From NCBI RefSeq assembly GCF_009002475.1, contig NZ_AP019860.1, positions 8,119,547 through 8,183,546 on the forward strand: a stretch of 64,000 nucleotides of DNA. The letters run 5' to 3'. Shown here one piece after another: positions 9,908 to 18,503 of the stretch; position 1 is the stretch's first letter, and every line of letters starts with the position of its first letter. The translations under genes were made by a program, and so were the position numbers. Under the pieces are notes generated by a model. The model was not told where the DNA came from. It saw only the letters and a list, made by a program, of their open reading frames with translations, and ran no database searches. The DNA comes from Candidatus Uabimicrobium amorphum. Lineage in GTDB: Bacteria > Planctomycetota > Uabimicrobiia > Uabimicrobiales > Uabimicrobiaceae.

Positions 9908-10819
9908 TCACTGTAGTTTTTTATTTTCTTCACGAATTTTATAAATAGTTGTCTGGTACCAGTCGCTATCAAAAGGGAGTGTTTCTCCCCAATGTAGTGC
10001 ATTGGAAAAGTACGGCTGAAGCTCGTTACAGTACAATTCTTTTAACTTTTCGGTAACCACGGGATGTTCAAAAGTCATCGTCGCCAGAGAAATGCCAGCG
10101 CCCTCTTTTAACGCATGGTGATATTTTACAGGAAAACGCAAAATATCCGCGATTACCTTTTGTGGTTGTGCAATTTGCGTAAACGTAATCGCCACTCCCA
10201 CACCTAGAAGAAGTTCTTGCGTTGCCGGAGGGTACAACTCTAGGGCTTTTACTAACGCCGTAATATCATGGTTAAATTTAAACCACAAACTGCGTCCACA
10301 ACCATGCCACGCTGCCTCTCGATAAAAGGAATAATTGTGTGACACATCAAATTTTTCAACAAATTTTCGGTCCCATTTTTTACGGGCGATGGTCTTGCCA
10401 AAAGTCTCACCACCGATTAAAAACGGATAGAACTCATCATAGTCTTCGATATCGCGCCAATATGGTGCGACAAATGGTACTTTTCGCGAAAATTTGGCGA
10501 GACCATTGTAGAAACCATAACCGGTGTAATGCATAATGCGAAACAGAGGTAAATCATGGCGTTTGTCAGGGTTTCCCGGTCGCAACTTTATCACATGTAA
10601 AAATGCCAGTCCCATCGCATATCCTTCGCGATAAAACAGTTGTTTATACCATGGAAACTGTCGTTGATTCGCAAGAATTTTTTCTGCATCTAATTCATGA
10701 ATACCATCTGAGATGCCTTGCTGCAAAGAAAACAGTGTGTCTTGGATATTCTGAGGTTGCGTTTTCATAAATTTTTGTAGTGAAGAGTTGACCGCGGCGG
10801 CCAATAAAGATCGAATCAT
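9908..10819 (-). CDS. DUF1702 family protein
   Basis: A 303-residue protein matching the DUF1702 pattern I know from enediyne and related PKS loci. Marks are the REGYAMGLAFL segment (about residue 65), HYTGYGFYNGLAK (about 97), a GGETFGK stretch, CGRSLWFKF (about 170) and LLLGVGVAI (about 200). No signal peptide, membrane segment or catalytic motif is apparent. The molecular function of the family is not known; its members travel with iterative PKS genes. It lies 29 bases upstream of the synthase and 9 bases after the previous gene, with AAGGTG before the ATG. A part in chain length, folding or handling of the nascent polyene is possible but is only inference. Confidence 0.8.
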   Translation of the reverse strand: MIRSLLAAAVNSSLQKFMKTQPQNIQDTLFSLQQGISDGIHELDAEKILANQRQFPWYKQLFYREGYAMGLAFLHVIKLRPGNPDKRHDLPLFRIMHYTGYGFYNGLAKFSRKVPFVAPYWRDIEDYDEFYPFLIGGETFGKTIARKKWDRKFVEKFDVSHNYSFYREAAWHGCGRSLWFKFNHDITALVKALELYPPATQELLLGVGVAITFTQIAQPQKVIADILRFPVKYHHALKEGAGISLATMTFEHPVVTEKLKELYCNELQPYFSNALHWGETLPFDSDWYQTTIYKIREENKKLQ

Positions 10820-10828
10820 AGGTACACC

Positions 10829-12304
10829 TTAGCGTAAATTATCATCGCGATAGCCAAAATAAGACGGCGTTATGTATTGAGTGGTATATTTTTTTACTTG
10901 TTGCTGTAGACTTTTTGGTATTTGTATTTGGTATTTGACGATGTCCACAATTCTCTCAAACGAGGTAATCGTAATCTCCCAATAAGGATTTTTGGTAAAA
11001 GGATAGGCACGAATAAAAATTTGTTCCAACCCACGATCGTGAGAATTGAGAGCAAATAGTTTTTCTGACTCCCATACAGCCAAGTAAGCAAACGAAGGAT
11101 GAGGTCCTTTCTCGATAAGAATCTTTCGTCGCTCCGCAAAGTCAGAGTTACTTAAAACCCCTACTCCAAATCCGTGGATTTGAAAATCTTCTTGTTGCAC
11201 AACTAAAAAGAGTGGTAGGTTGCCAATAATAATTTTTTCTTTTCCCAAATCAATGGTAATTTCAATATATGGTTCGCCACTATTTTGCGTCAAGAACGTT
11301 TCCATATTATAATGAGTTTGAGGTTTTACCATTTGTACTTGTGCGTCAATAGGTTGTTTCAAAAAGCCAAAATCAAATTCCTGATTTTTCTTACACGAAT
11401 ACTTACCAGGAGCGATAAAATCCGACATCTTCACCGGGTAATCCACAAATTCGCGCCGATACTTTGGGGCAATATCTACCCCAGCTTTCTCTACTTTCAC
11501 GTAATTTTTGTGTAACTTACGACGCGAATCTTGCGAAGAAAATCCAATCACACCATCGACAAATTTGATAGGATGTTTTCCCAAGTCTTTTTCAAGTTTG
11601 CGCAGACGCTCTAGTTTCAGCGCAATATTTTTTGTATGCCACTCTAACGCCTTTTTCGCAAAATCACGACGGACACCGTTCACCGAAGCTAACGTATTTA
11701 TGTATACATTCTCGGGCATGTTAAACCAACTATGATAAATCTCTCCGGCGCGATCAGTGGCGTTTAACTCCCACAGGCCAGGGGAAAGACAATTGTTGGT
11801 AATGCCCATACGTAAAGGTCGAAAGTGTGGATTGGCCTCAAACTCATAATCTTTTTTTAATTTCCATGGCGCAGAAAATTCAAAATTGGTTTCAAAATGC
11901 GCAATGCTGTCACCACCACTACCCACAGGTACACTTATGCCATTACGTGAATATTCCGCCATCATCAAATTAAATGCGTCAAAATCATCGGCTATTTCCA
12001 CTTTATAATGCAACCTCGGTACGAGTAACCTCAATGGAATATTCTTTAACGACAATCGGTGTTTGTGATCTTTCGCGTTGTGAAACTCAACACTTGTCGC
12101 GTCATGATCCGCACAAATTGTTATTTCTCCGACATCTTCGAGCCAGTGTTTCCCGCGCAAAAACGATTGAGTGGAAGGTGTATAACGTTCGTTATTTAAC
12201 ATATCTTCCATATTGGGATTTACCTTTATGGTGATAGACGAAGACACAAACAACCACCATAGCATCGCTACGATGAACACCACCAATGCAGATATTATCT
12301 TCAT
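10829..12304 (-). CDS. Membrane-anchored protein of unknown function in the PKS operon
   Basis: I do not recognise this 491-residue protein. It begins with a hydrophobic stretch (IISALVVFIVAMLWWLFVSS, residues about 3-22) with no clear cleavage site, so it is probably anchored in the inner membrane with the bulk outside. The rest is soluble, mixed beta-rich, with no cysteine pattern or nucleotide motif that I can identify. I chose the ATG at 12304 because AAGG lies 7 bases before it and it starts 4 bases after the UnbV stop; a longer reading from a TTG at 12346 would overlap that gene. Its place between the UnbV and DUF1702 genes implies a role in the same pathway, perhaps as a periplasmic partner of the anchored UnbV protein. 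Confidence 0.75.
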   Translation of the reverse strand: MKIISALVVFIVAMLWWLFVSSSITIKVNPNMEDMLNNERYTPSTQSFLRGKHWLEDVGEITICADHDATSVEFHNAKDHKHRLSLKNIPLRLLVPRLHYKVEIADDFDAFNLMMAEYSRNGISVPVGSGGDSIAHFETNFEFSAPWKLKKDYEFEANPHFRPLRMGITNNCLSPGLWELNATDRAGEIYHSWFNMPENVYINTLASVNGVRRDFAKKALEWHTKNIALKLERLRKLEKDLGKHPIKFVDGVIGFSSQDSRRKLHKNYVKVEKAGVDIAPKYRREFVDYPVKMSDFIAPGKYSCKKNQEFDFGFLKQPIDAQVQMVKPQTHYNMETFLTQNSGEPYIEITIDLGKEKIIIGNLPLFLVVQQEDFQIHGFGVGVLSNSDFAERRKILIEKGPHPSFAYLAVWESEKLFALNSHDRGLEQIFIRAYPFTKNPYWEITITSFERIVDIVKYQIQIPKSLQQQVKKYTTQYITPSYFGYRDDNLR

Positions 12305-12308
12305 ACGT

Positions 12309-14966
12309 TTACCTTGAAAGAATTCCTCGTGTTTTCGAAATGACAACGATGTCGTTTTTGAGGTTCGCTAGCGACAATTGCTGTTTGGTTTGCTTTCGGT
12401 CAGGCCATGTGATCTCAATGTGAGTGGCGGTGGTACTGCCTAAACCAAAATGCAAATCTTGCAGTGCATTTGCCGCAAAACTTCCCTGCCCCGCTCGTTT
12501 GACGCGCAGTAACTTGCGATTTACCACCACACGTGCGCCAATTGCATCGCGGTTAAAAGACTGTTGACTATCATCCACTAGCTTCACCTTTAGCCAATTA
12601 TTCTTTCGGTATCCATTTATGAATAATCGCGAAGCTCCTGGTTCAAAGTTCGTACATGTGGGAAAATTGTAGTCATGGGCCGGCAATACTTTTACCTCGT
12701 CACCATCGCGAAATTTTAGATTTTTAGATGTAGAGAGTCGACTATCGTACCCTCCTATATTACGCAGTAACAAATCGAGAAAACCATCATTGTTAAAATC
12801 TGCGGCAAGCGCTGTGCGTCCGTTTTCTGCGAGTTGAATCATATCGTGATTTGCCACTTTTTCTTGAATATCCGGTCCCTGTACCGCCCACGTACTGCGA
12901 TCATAGCTGTAAACCCAGTCGCGCTTTTTCCAATTTTGCAATGGAGAACGACGATAAATATAGCCCTGTGTCTGTAGCTTGTCGTACTGTAATTCCTCGA
13001 TATTAAAAACGTGATGTTCCGCGGTTAAGTCAGCAAATTCTAGGCTATTGGAATTTTTACTCACATTCACCAGTAGTCTTCCGGGTCCCGTTCCCAATAT
13101 AGACAAAACTCCTCCCCCACGACCAAACAAACAACCAAGATAATACATATCCAATTTGCCATCATTTTGTACATCGAAGCAAGTCGACCCCCACGCAAAC
13201 TCATAAGGATCAAGACTATTCATCTTGAACTGATGTTTTGAGTATTTGGTCACCACTGCGCGTACGTTATTCGGATACGATGTGTCAGGAGGTAAAACTT
13301 TGGAGTGCCACACGGTATTTTGCAATAGTTTATTGGCACCAACGCCATTAAATAATCCATGCGAAGCATTGTGTGAATCGCCAAATACTTGCATAAATGC
13401 TAGACTGTTAGAGATAATCGGTGTAAACATTTCCCGGGGATTGGGCACAGTTAAACCAATATTGAGTACGGCTCCCCCCATGTTACCGGCAAACAAATCT
13501 TCTTTTAAGTCACCATTGTAATCCCCAGGCGCAAAAGTCATCCACATACCACTGCGCTGCGAACGCGCATGCTGCACAGACTCAAAGCGTTTACCACCAT
13601 GATTTATGTATAGACGTAAATATCCTAAATCATTTGCCACCCACAGATCAGGATAACCATCGCCATTGACATCTTGAAAAACACTTGCCCATGATATTTC
13701 AGCGTTTTCTGCGGTTTGCCCATTTATTTTTAGTAGCGGAGGATGGTACGGTACATAGTTTTGTAGAGCAATCGAATATTCGTCGGCCACAAGCGGTAAA
13801 CGTTTTAATTTGTAGTAGTATGGCATCGGATAGTCGCTGTCAAAAACACCATCAACCCCCATCGCTGCCGCTTGCTCTAAGAATTTAAACTCTCCTGTAG
13901 GAACCAATTGATTTATGTACAAACGATTTTCAGCTCCCGCCCATGATGTCGCTCCACCTGGCCAAAAATCGATATCCATGACATTTGCTTCATAAACATC
14001 CAGGTCTCCATCGAGATCTATGTCGGCAATGGCAAAAGACGGGGTAACGCGTTGCCCTTCAATATTGGCTTCGCGACTATAGTCTTTCCACTCGGGAAGT
14101 CCATCTCCGTCCTTGTCTCCCATATTGAGAAATAGGCAATTTGCCGCGTAGTATTCTTCTCCACGACTACTTTCGCGTTTGTCGTGTGTATTGTCACGTG
14201 CTTCATGGTGGACAAAATACATTCCTTGGGCCGCGAGAGGGAGTTTAGAAGTCTTCTCTTGGCGTCCAACGGGTCGAATGACTTGCGAAAGAACGCGTTG
14301 TGTTTTGGGGTGGGACCACGGCATACCTGGCGAGCTGTTCCCCACGAGCAAATCTGTGCGGCCGTCATTGTTAAAATCGGCAGCAATTGCCGTATACGAC
14401 TTCCGCGCAACTCTCTCCATAGAATCGAAAACACTTTGTCGGGGAAACAAAAAGTTCTCCACCAGCAATTCCTCCGCAACATAAGAGGAGTTTTTGCACA
14501 ACTGACTCACTTCTGCAAATACCGGGTTACCATCGGCATCGTTTTTTAAATTGAGATACAACCCATTATGCTGATAACGTGGCTTGTTGTGCAAAACAGC
14601 ATCTTGATCTGTTGCGCGTGTCCAGTTTTCTCCATCTTGACAAAAATAAACATCAAGGCGACCATCATTATTGGCATCAAACACCGCCGCCCCAATAATG
14701 TATTGCCCAAAAATATTCGACCAACTCATCGCATTTTCGTCAAAGGCATCCACTTCGGTAAATGGTGTGATTTCTTCGCTTCCCTGGAGTACTTTCTCTA
14801 ACTTTTTTTTATTGGCTTTGAGATAACTGAAAGTATCCATTGCCTTTACTTCTGCAAAAGAAACACTGCGATTGTATATCGTGTTGTTCACGTAAAAAAC
14901 AAAGCTATAGTGCAAAGTAATAACAGTCAATACCGCAAAGATAGCATAGATTTTCTTATTTTTCAT
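12309..14966 (-). CDS. FG-GAP/VCBS repeat protein with ASPIC/UnbV C-terminal domain
   Basis: An 885-residue exported or membrane-anchored beta-propeller protein. Residues about 5-26 are hydrophobic (signal anchor). Eight Asp-rich calcium-loop motifs of FG-GAP/VCBS type follow (DANNDGRLD, DFNNDGRTD, DKDGDGLPE, DIDLDGDLD, DVNGDGYPD, DYNGDLKED, DVQNDGKLD, DFNNDGFLD). The last 110 residues or so match the ASPIC/UnbV domain (GARVVVN, GQGSFAANALQDLHFGLG, ITWPD). UnbV proteins are named after conserved genes of enediyne clusters, but UnbV-type proteins also occur in planctomycetes outside any PKS locus, so context matters. Here it overlaps the ACP-ACP-SDR gene by 11 bases and has AGG overlapping the start region. 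The biochemical role is not established; it would act outside the inner membrane. Confidence 0.88.
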   Translation of the reverse strand: MKNKKIYAIFAVLTVITLHYSFVFYVNNTIYNRSVSFAEVKAMDTFSYLKANKKKLEKVLQGSEEITPFTEVDAFDENAMSWSNIFGQYIIGAAVFDANNDGRLDVYFCQDGENWTRATDQDAVLHNKPRYQHNGLYLNLKNDADGNPVFAEVSQLCKNSSYVAEELLVENFLFPRQSVFDSMERVARKSYTAIAADFNNDGRTDLLVGNSSPGMPWSHPKTQRVLSQVIRPVGRQEKTSKLPLAAQGMYFVHHEARDNTHDKRESSRGEEYYAANCLFLNMGDKDGDGLPEWKDYSREANIEGQRVTPSFAIADIDLDGDLDVYEANVMDIDFWPGGATSWAGAENRLYINQLVPTGEFKFLEQAAAMGVDGVFDSDYPMPYYYKLKRLPLVADEYSIALQNYVPYHPPLLKINGQTAENAEISWASVFQDVNGDGYPDLWVANDLGYLRLYINHGGKRFESVQHARSQRSGMWMTFAPGDYNGDLKEDLFAGNMGGAVLNIGLTVPNPREMFTPIISNSLAFMQVFGDSHNASHGLFNGVGANKLLQNTVWHSKVLPPDTSYPNNVRAVVTKYSKHQFKMNSLDPYEFAWGSTCFDVQNDGKLDMYYLGCLFGRGGGVLSILGTGPGRLLVNVSKNSNSLEFADLTAEHHVFNIEELQYDKLQTQGYIYRRSPLQNWKKRDWVYSYDRSTWAVQGPDIQEKVANHDMIQLAENGRTALAADFNNDGFLDLLLRNIGGYDSRLSTSKNLKFRDGDEVKVLPAHDYNFPTCTNFEPGASRLFINGYRKNNWLKVKLVDDSQQSFNRDAIGARVVVNRKLLRVKRAGQGSFAANALQDLHFGLGSTTATHIEITWPDRKQTKQQLSLANLKNDIVVISKTRGILSR

Positions 14967-16368
14967 CCTTCACCATCCTATTCACGTACGTGTAAACAGA
15001 ACTACCACCGTCCATATTTACAATGCTTCCGCTCAGAGATTTACGACAAAGTATCCACGCAACCATCTTTGCCACATCTTGCGCCGTGCACAGCTTCCCA
15101 GAAGTCGTTAGAGACTCCCAAAAGGGAATTAATTGTTCACTTTCGGGAAATTTGTGCAGCAAGTGTCCGTACACCGCCCCTACCGAGAGACAATTGACAG
15201 AGATATTCCAAGGTTTCCACTCCGCAGCCATCGATTTCACTAAAGATTCTACCGCGGCCTTCACCGTGGCGATACACGAAAAGTACTCGATATAACCTTG
15301 TGTTCCAGGCGAAGACAATGTCATTATTTTGCCACCACCATTTTGCCGCATCATCTTCGCCGCATGCATCGCTCCTTGGTGAAATCCAATGACATTTGTG
15401 CGATATGCTTTCTGCCACTCTTTTGTGGTAATTTGATCCACGCGTGCAAGAATTCCATTAGAAGCATTGTGAATAAAGATATCAACACCGCCAAACACCG
15501 CTTCTACTTCCGCGAACATGCGCGTTATATGTTGAGGATTAGCAAAAGATCCCCATACATGGTGAACTTTTCGGCCTTGCTGCTTTAATTCTTTTACCAA
15601 ATCTTCACCAGCGGTGCGCGAATGAAAGCTATTGATAATGACCGTCGCCCCGTTTTTCAAAAGGTGCAAAGCAATTTCTTTACCAATGCCCCTTCCCGAA
15701 CCACTAATAAAAGCAATTTGACCTTTAAAGGTAGAAGAGCTATTTTCGGTGAATGGCAGTGTTTTGCGAGGGGGTGTCGCGGTGATTGTTGGTAGAGCTT
15801 TATCGGTAGGTATGTGTTGTAAAATTTGCATTTCTGATATTATTTGGCGTAAGTTTGTGAACTTCTTTTTTGAGATATCTAATTCACTAAGTGCGGGAAA
15901 TTGTTGCTGTAGGATGGAAAAAACTTCGCTCAGTTTTACAGAATCAATGCCCAACTCTTCCTCAAAGTCGGCGTCAAGTGTTAAAATGTCTAAGGGGTAC
16001 CTAGTCACAGCACTAAAGACTTCGCGAACTTCTTTTTCGATCTTCGCTGCTGGTGGACTATGCGTCACGGTGCTCTCTACAGCAACGCTTTTGTCATTGT
16101 TTTCTGTAAATGTCAAAGTCATCGCGTTGATTACTTCACGTAAATTCTTAAACTTTTGTTGTGATACACGATGTTCCTCCAAAGACGGATACCGTTGTTG
16201 GAGAACCGCGAAAACTTCACTAAGCTTTACAGAATCGATGCCAAGTTCCTCTTCGAAATCGGCATCTAAAGTTAAAATGTCACGCGGATATCTAGTTACC
16301 TCACTAAAAACTTGCAGCAATATTTCTTTGAGATCATTGGCGGAAGAATCATGTAAGTTTATCAGCAT
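14956..16368 (-). CDS. Tandem acyl carrier protein fused to a FabL-like short-chain reductase
   Basis: A 470-residue fusion. Residues about 8-78 and 108-180 are two nearly identical ACP domains, each with the phosphopantetheine site in ELGIDSVKLSEVF. After a linker, residues about 220-460 are an SDR Rossmann domain with the cofactor motif SGSGRGIG, HNAS, and a DGG end. The catalytic part (SSPGTQGYIEYFSCIATVKAAVESL in outline) lines up best with FabL-type enoyl-ACP reductases. The Lys is kept, but Phe sits where FabL has Tyr, with a Tyr one residue before. It probably carries the growing chain for the ACP-less synthase and may reduce enoyl groups. It starts 7 bases inside the upstream gene, with AGGAG before the ATG. 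Confidence 0.87.
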   Translation of the reverse strand: MLINLHDSSANDLKEILLQVFSEVTRYPRDILTLDADFEEELGIDSVKLSEVFAVLQQRYPSLEEHRVSQQKFKNLREVINAMTLTFTENNDKSVAVESTVTHSPPAAKIEKEVREVFSAVTRYPLDILTLDADFEEELGIDSVKLSEVFSILQQQFPALSELDISKKKFTNLRQIISEMQILQHIPTDKALPTITATPPRKTLPFTENSSSTFKGQIAFISGSGRGIGKEIALHLLKNGATVIINSFHSRTAGEDLVKELKQQGRKVHHVWGSFANPQHITRMFAEVEAVFGGVDIFIHNASNGILARVDQITTKEWQKAYRTNVIGFHQGAMHAAKMMRQNGGGKIMTLSSPGTQGYIEYFSCIATVKAAVESLVKSMAAEWKPWNISVNCLSVGAVYGHLLHKFPESEQLIPFWESLTTSGKLCTAQDVAKMVAWILCRKSLSGSIVNMDGGSSVYTYVNRMVKDEK

Positions 16369-17150
16369 AAACTAGCTCCTTCATCAGCAGTAATTACACT
16401 GCCGTTAATAAACCACGTTTCGTCTCTAAGCATTTCGTATACAAAACTATCTAGTTCTCCAATCGCTTCATTTTCGTGTAAAATTTTCGTCGCAATACAG
16501 TTTACCTGTATATGGTAAGAAGCTAGTTCTACACAAAGGTAACGGGTTAAGGTTTCCACAGAGCGATGAATCGCACTCAGCAAACTACAGTTTGCTGTAA
16601 ATTTATCGATCGCGATAGAGGAGAAGGTTAAAATTTTACCATGGATCATTCGCGGCGCTATTTCCATAAGTTCTTGTTGAAGACTCACTACCTCTTGCAT
16701 AAACGCATCTTCCCAATCATTGGGTTGCAAGTCACTTAGCGTTTTTCCAGGATATGTATATGGATTGGCAATGAAAAAGTCAACATTTGTCGTCTTTTCA
16801 CTAGAAGTGATGATACGTATATTGTTCTCTCGTAGTTTCTGACACAAAGCTTCCCCTAATACGCTATGGCGATTTCGTACCACGGCCACTTTTTGCTCGG
16901 GTTGTTGCGTAGAGGGTTGCTGTTTGTGCTTTATAATCGTAGCAATAACATCCTTGATGGTGTGCACCTCATCAAAAATATCGCTATTACCAGGAAAATA
17001 TTTGTTGATAAAATAATCAAATATTTGTTGTTGTTTGCCACTGTTGATACCCAAATCCTCATCGAAATGTGCATTTTCATCAAGTATTTCTAACGGATAT
17101 TTGGTAACATCAGTAAATACCTTATAAACATACTTTTTTACTTCATCCAT
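16362..17150 (-). CDS. Acyl carrier protein fused to a degenerate SDR domain
   Basis: A 262-residue protein, the first gene of the operon. Residues about 1-75 are an ACP with the site DLGINSGKQQQIF (Ser about 37). Residues about 87-262 follow the SDR fold, but the cofactor loop has lost its glycines (VVRNRHSVLGEAL). At the Tyr-xxx-Lys site Leu and His stand in place of the catalytic pair (LSAIHRSVETL). It is therefore likely to have no reductase activity and may be a structural or docking partner of the second SDR fusion. AGGA lies 8 bases before the ATG, and a good promoter lies just upstream. Confidence 0.82.
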   Translation of the reverse strand: MDEVKKYVYKVFTDVTKYPLEILDENAHFDEDLGINSGKQQQIFDYFINKYFPGNSDIFDEVHTIKDVIATIIKHKQQPSTQQPEQKVAVVRNRHSVLGEALCQKLRENNIRIITSSEKTTNVDFFIANPYTYPGKTLSDLQPNDWEDAFMQEVVSLQQELMEIAPRMIHGKILTFSSIAIDKFTANCSLLSAIHRSVETLTRYLCVELASYHIQVNCIATKILHENEAIGELDSFVYEMLRDETWFINGSVITADEGASLC

Positions 17151-17192
17151 GCTTTTAATCCTAATAACAGCTTCTCATTGTTTGTGTTAGGG

Positions 17193-17220
17193 ATTTTACT
17201 GGACCAAAACTATTTGTCAA
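17193..17220 (-). promoter_or_regulatory. Sigma70-type promoter of the synthase operon
   Basis: Read on the minus strand, a perfect TTGACA (17220-17215) is followed after 16 bases by TAAAAT (17198-17193). The expected RNA start is about 36 bases before the ATG of the first operon gene. The divergent RND operon starts 114 bases away, so both could share one regulatory region. I found no other clear promoter inside the operon. Confidence 0.6.
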
Positions 17221-17263
17221 GGTGTTTTCAGAAACAGCCTTAAGCATATTAAGGATTCGCAAT

Positions 17264-18502
17264 ATGCGTAATATACACTACCTAGTTTTTATGATACTTT
17301 GCTGTTTGGGTTGCGAAGAACAGCAAAAATCCACGGGCCCACGCGTTCGCAAAGTAGAATGTAGGCAAGTCAAAGCCAAAGAAATGCAAATGTCCATCAA
17401 AGCAACAGGAACTACACAACCAGCGACCACCGTAGATCTTGCTTTTCGCATTTCCGGGGTAATAAAAAATACCCATGTGGCACGTGGTGACATGGTAAAA
17501 GAGAAACAATTACTTGCCACTCTAGAACCACAAGATTTCCAACTACAAAAGCAACGTGCGCAAGAAAATCTCAACATTGCCACCAGCAACTTGGTGCGCA
17601 TTAAGGCTGAGGCACGTCCTGAAGAGTTAAAGGTAGCAAAATTTAGGTTAAAAGCGGCAGCAAAGTCGTATGATTTTGCCAAGCGCTATTATGAAAAACA
17701 AATAGAATTGGGACGATCCAGCATACTTTCTTCTCTCGATCTTGAGAGGTACAAAACCGATGCTGAAGTGGCTTTTGAAAATGTGCAAATTGCACAGAAA
17801 GAACTGCAACTCGTAGAGAAAGGTGCCCGCGAAGAAGACATTATCGCCGTTAGCCACAAGGTCGCTTTGGCAGAAGTAGAAGTAGACATTGCTGCGCAAA
17901 ATTTAAAATACCTGCAAATTTTTTCCCCGATTCGCGGTGTGATTAGTTACTATGGTATAGAAACGGGTGAGTACGCTGTTCCCGCAAAACGCGTTGTAAC
18001 TGTCGAAGATTTTTACCAAGTGAAACTGAGTGTTTCTGTTCCAGAAACGCAAATACTTGAAGTAAAGAAAGGACTCACGGTCAACGTAGATATTCCTTCC
18101 GTAGGCAAAAGCGTCAAGGGAAAAATTAGTTACGTTGCTGCAAATGCCGATGTTATCGCCAAAACTTTCCAAGTGGAAATTCTCATACCGAACAAAGATC
18201 TGTCCATTCGCGGTGGAATGTTCGCCACCGCGCACATTGACGTAGAAAAACCAACAACGGGTATTTTTATTCCCCCACAGTGCATTCAACACGACGCGGC
18301 TGGCGATTACGTTTTTCTCGTGAGTGATGACATTAAAAACCCACGTATCATTCGTCGTAATATAAAAATGGGTGACTTAAGTGATAACCTAGTGCAAGTA
18401 GAAAATGGCCTGTTTGTCGACGATTGGCTCGTTCACGTCGGACATCATTACGTCAGTGAAAACGAGCTTGTCGTTGCGATCCGTAAACAGGAGGAAAACT
18501 AG
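17264..18502 (+). CDS. RND efflux periplasmic adaptor lipoprotein (HlyD/AcrA type)
   Basis: A 412-residue membrane-fusion protein. It opens with a lipoprotein signal (LVFMILCCLGC, lipobox LGC at about residue 17). The family order follows: a beta-barrel/lipoyl half (TTVDLAFRISGVI), a coiled-coil hairpin rich in Lys, Glu and Ala (about residues 95-200), the second lipoyl half (LKYLQIFSPIRGVISYYG) and a C-terminal barrel. It links an inner-membrane RND pump to an outer-membrane channel; no TolC-like gene is in the window. I chose ATG 17264 (AAGGA 8 bases before, lipobox in place) over a GTG at 17222. The stop is one base from the start of the pump gene. Confidence 0.92.
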   Translation: MRNIHYLVFMILCCLGCEEQQKSTGPRVRKVECRQVKAKEMQMSIKATGTTQPATTVDLAFRISGVIKNTHVARGDMVKEKQLLATLEPQDFQLQKQRAQENLNIATSNLVRIKAEARPEELKVAKFRLKAAAKSYDFAKRYYEKQIELGRSSILSSLDLERYKTDAEVAFENVQIAQKELQLVEKGAREEDIIAVSHKVALAEVEVDIAAQNLKYLQIFSPIRGVISYYGIETGEYAVPAKRVVTVEDFYQVKLSVSVPETQILEVKKGLTVNVDIPSVGKSVKGKISYVAANADVIAKTFQVEILIPNKDLSIRGGMFATAHIDVEKPTTGIFIPPQCIQHDAAGDYVFLVSDDIKNPRIIRRNIKMGDLSDNLVQVENGLFVDDWLVHVGHHYVSENELVVAIRKQEEN

Positions 18503-18503
18503 T

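Noticed and set aside
12309-14966. UnbV protein as proof of an enediyne product
   Set aside because: FG-GAP/UnbV proteins are common in planctomycetes outside PKS loci, and the synthase order differs from enediyne PKS, so no enediyne is claimed.
15749-16375. 208-codon plus-strand frame
   Set aside because: Antisense to the tandem ACPs; its internal repeat simply mirrors the ACP duplication.
18405-18503. Upstream extension of the RND pump by 33 codons
   Set aside because: It overlaps the adaptor gene; ATG 18504 has a perfect AGGAGG and begins at the first TM helix.
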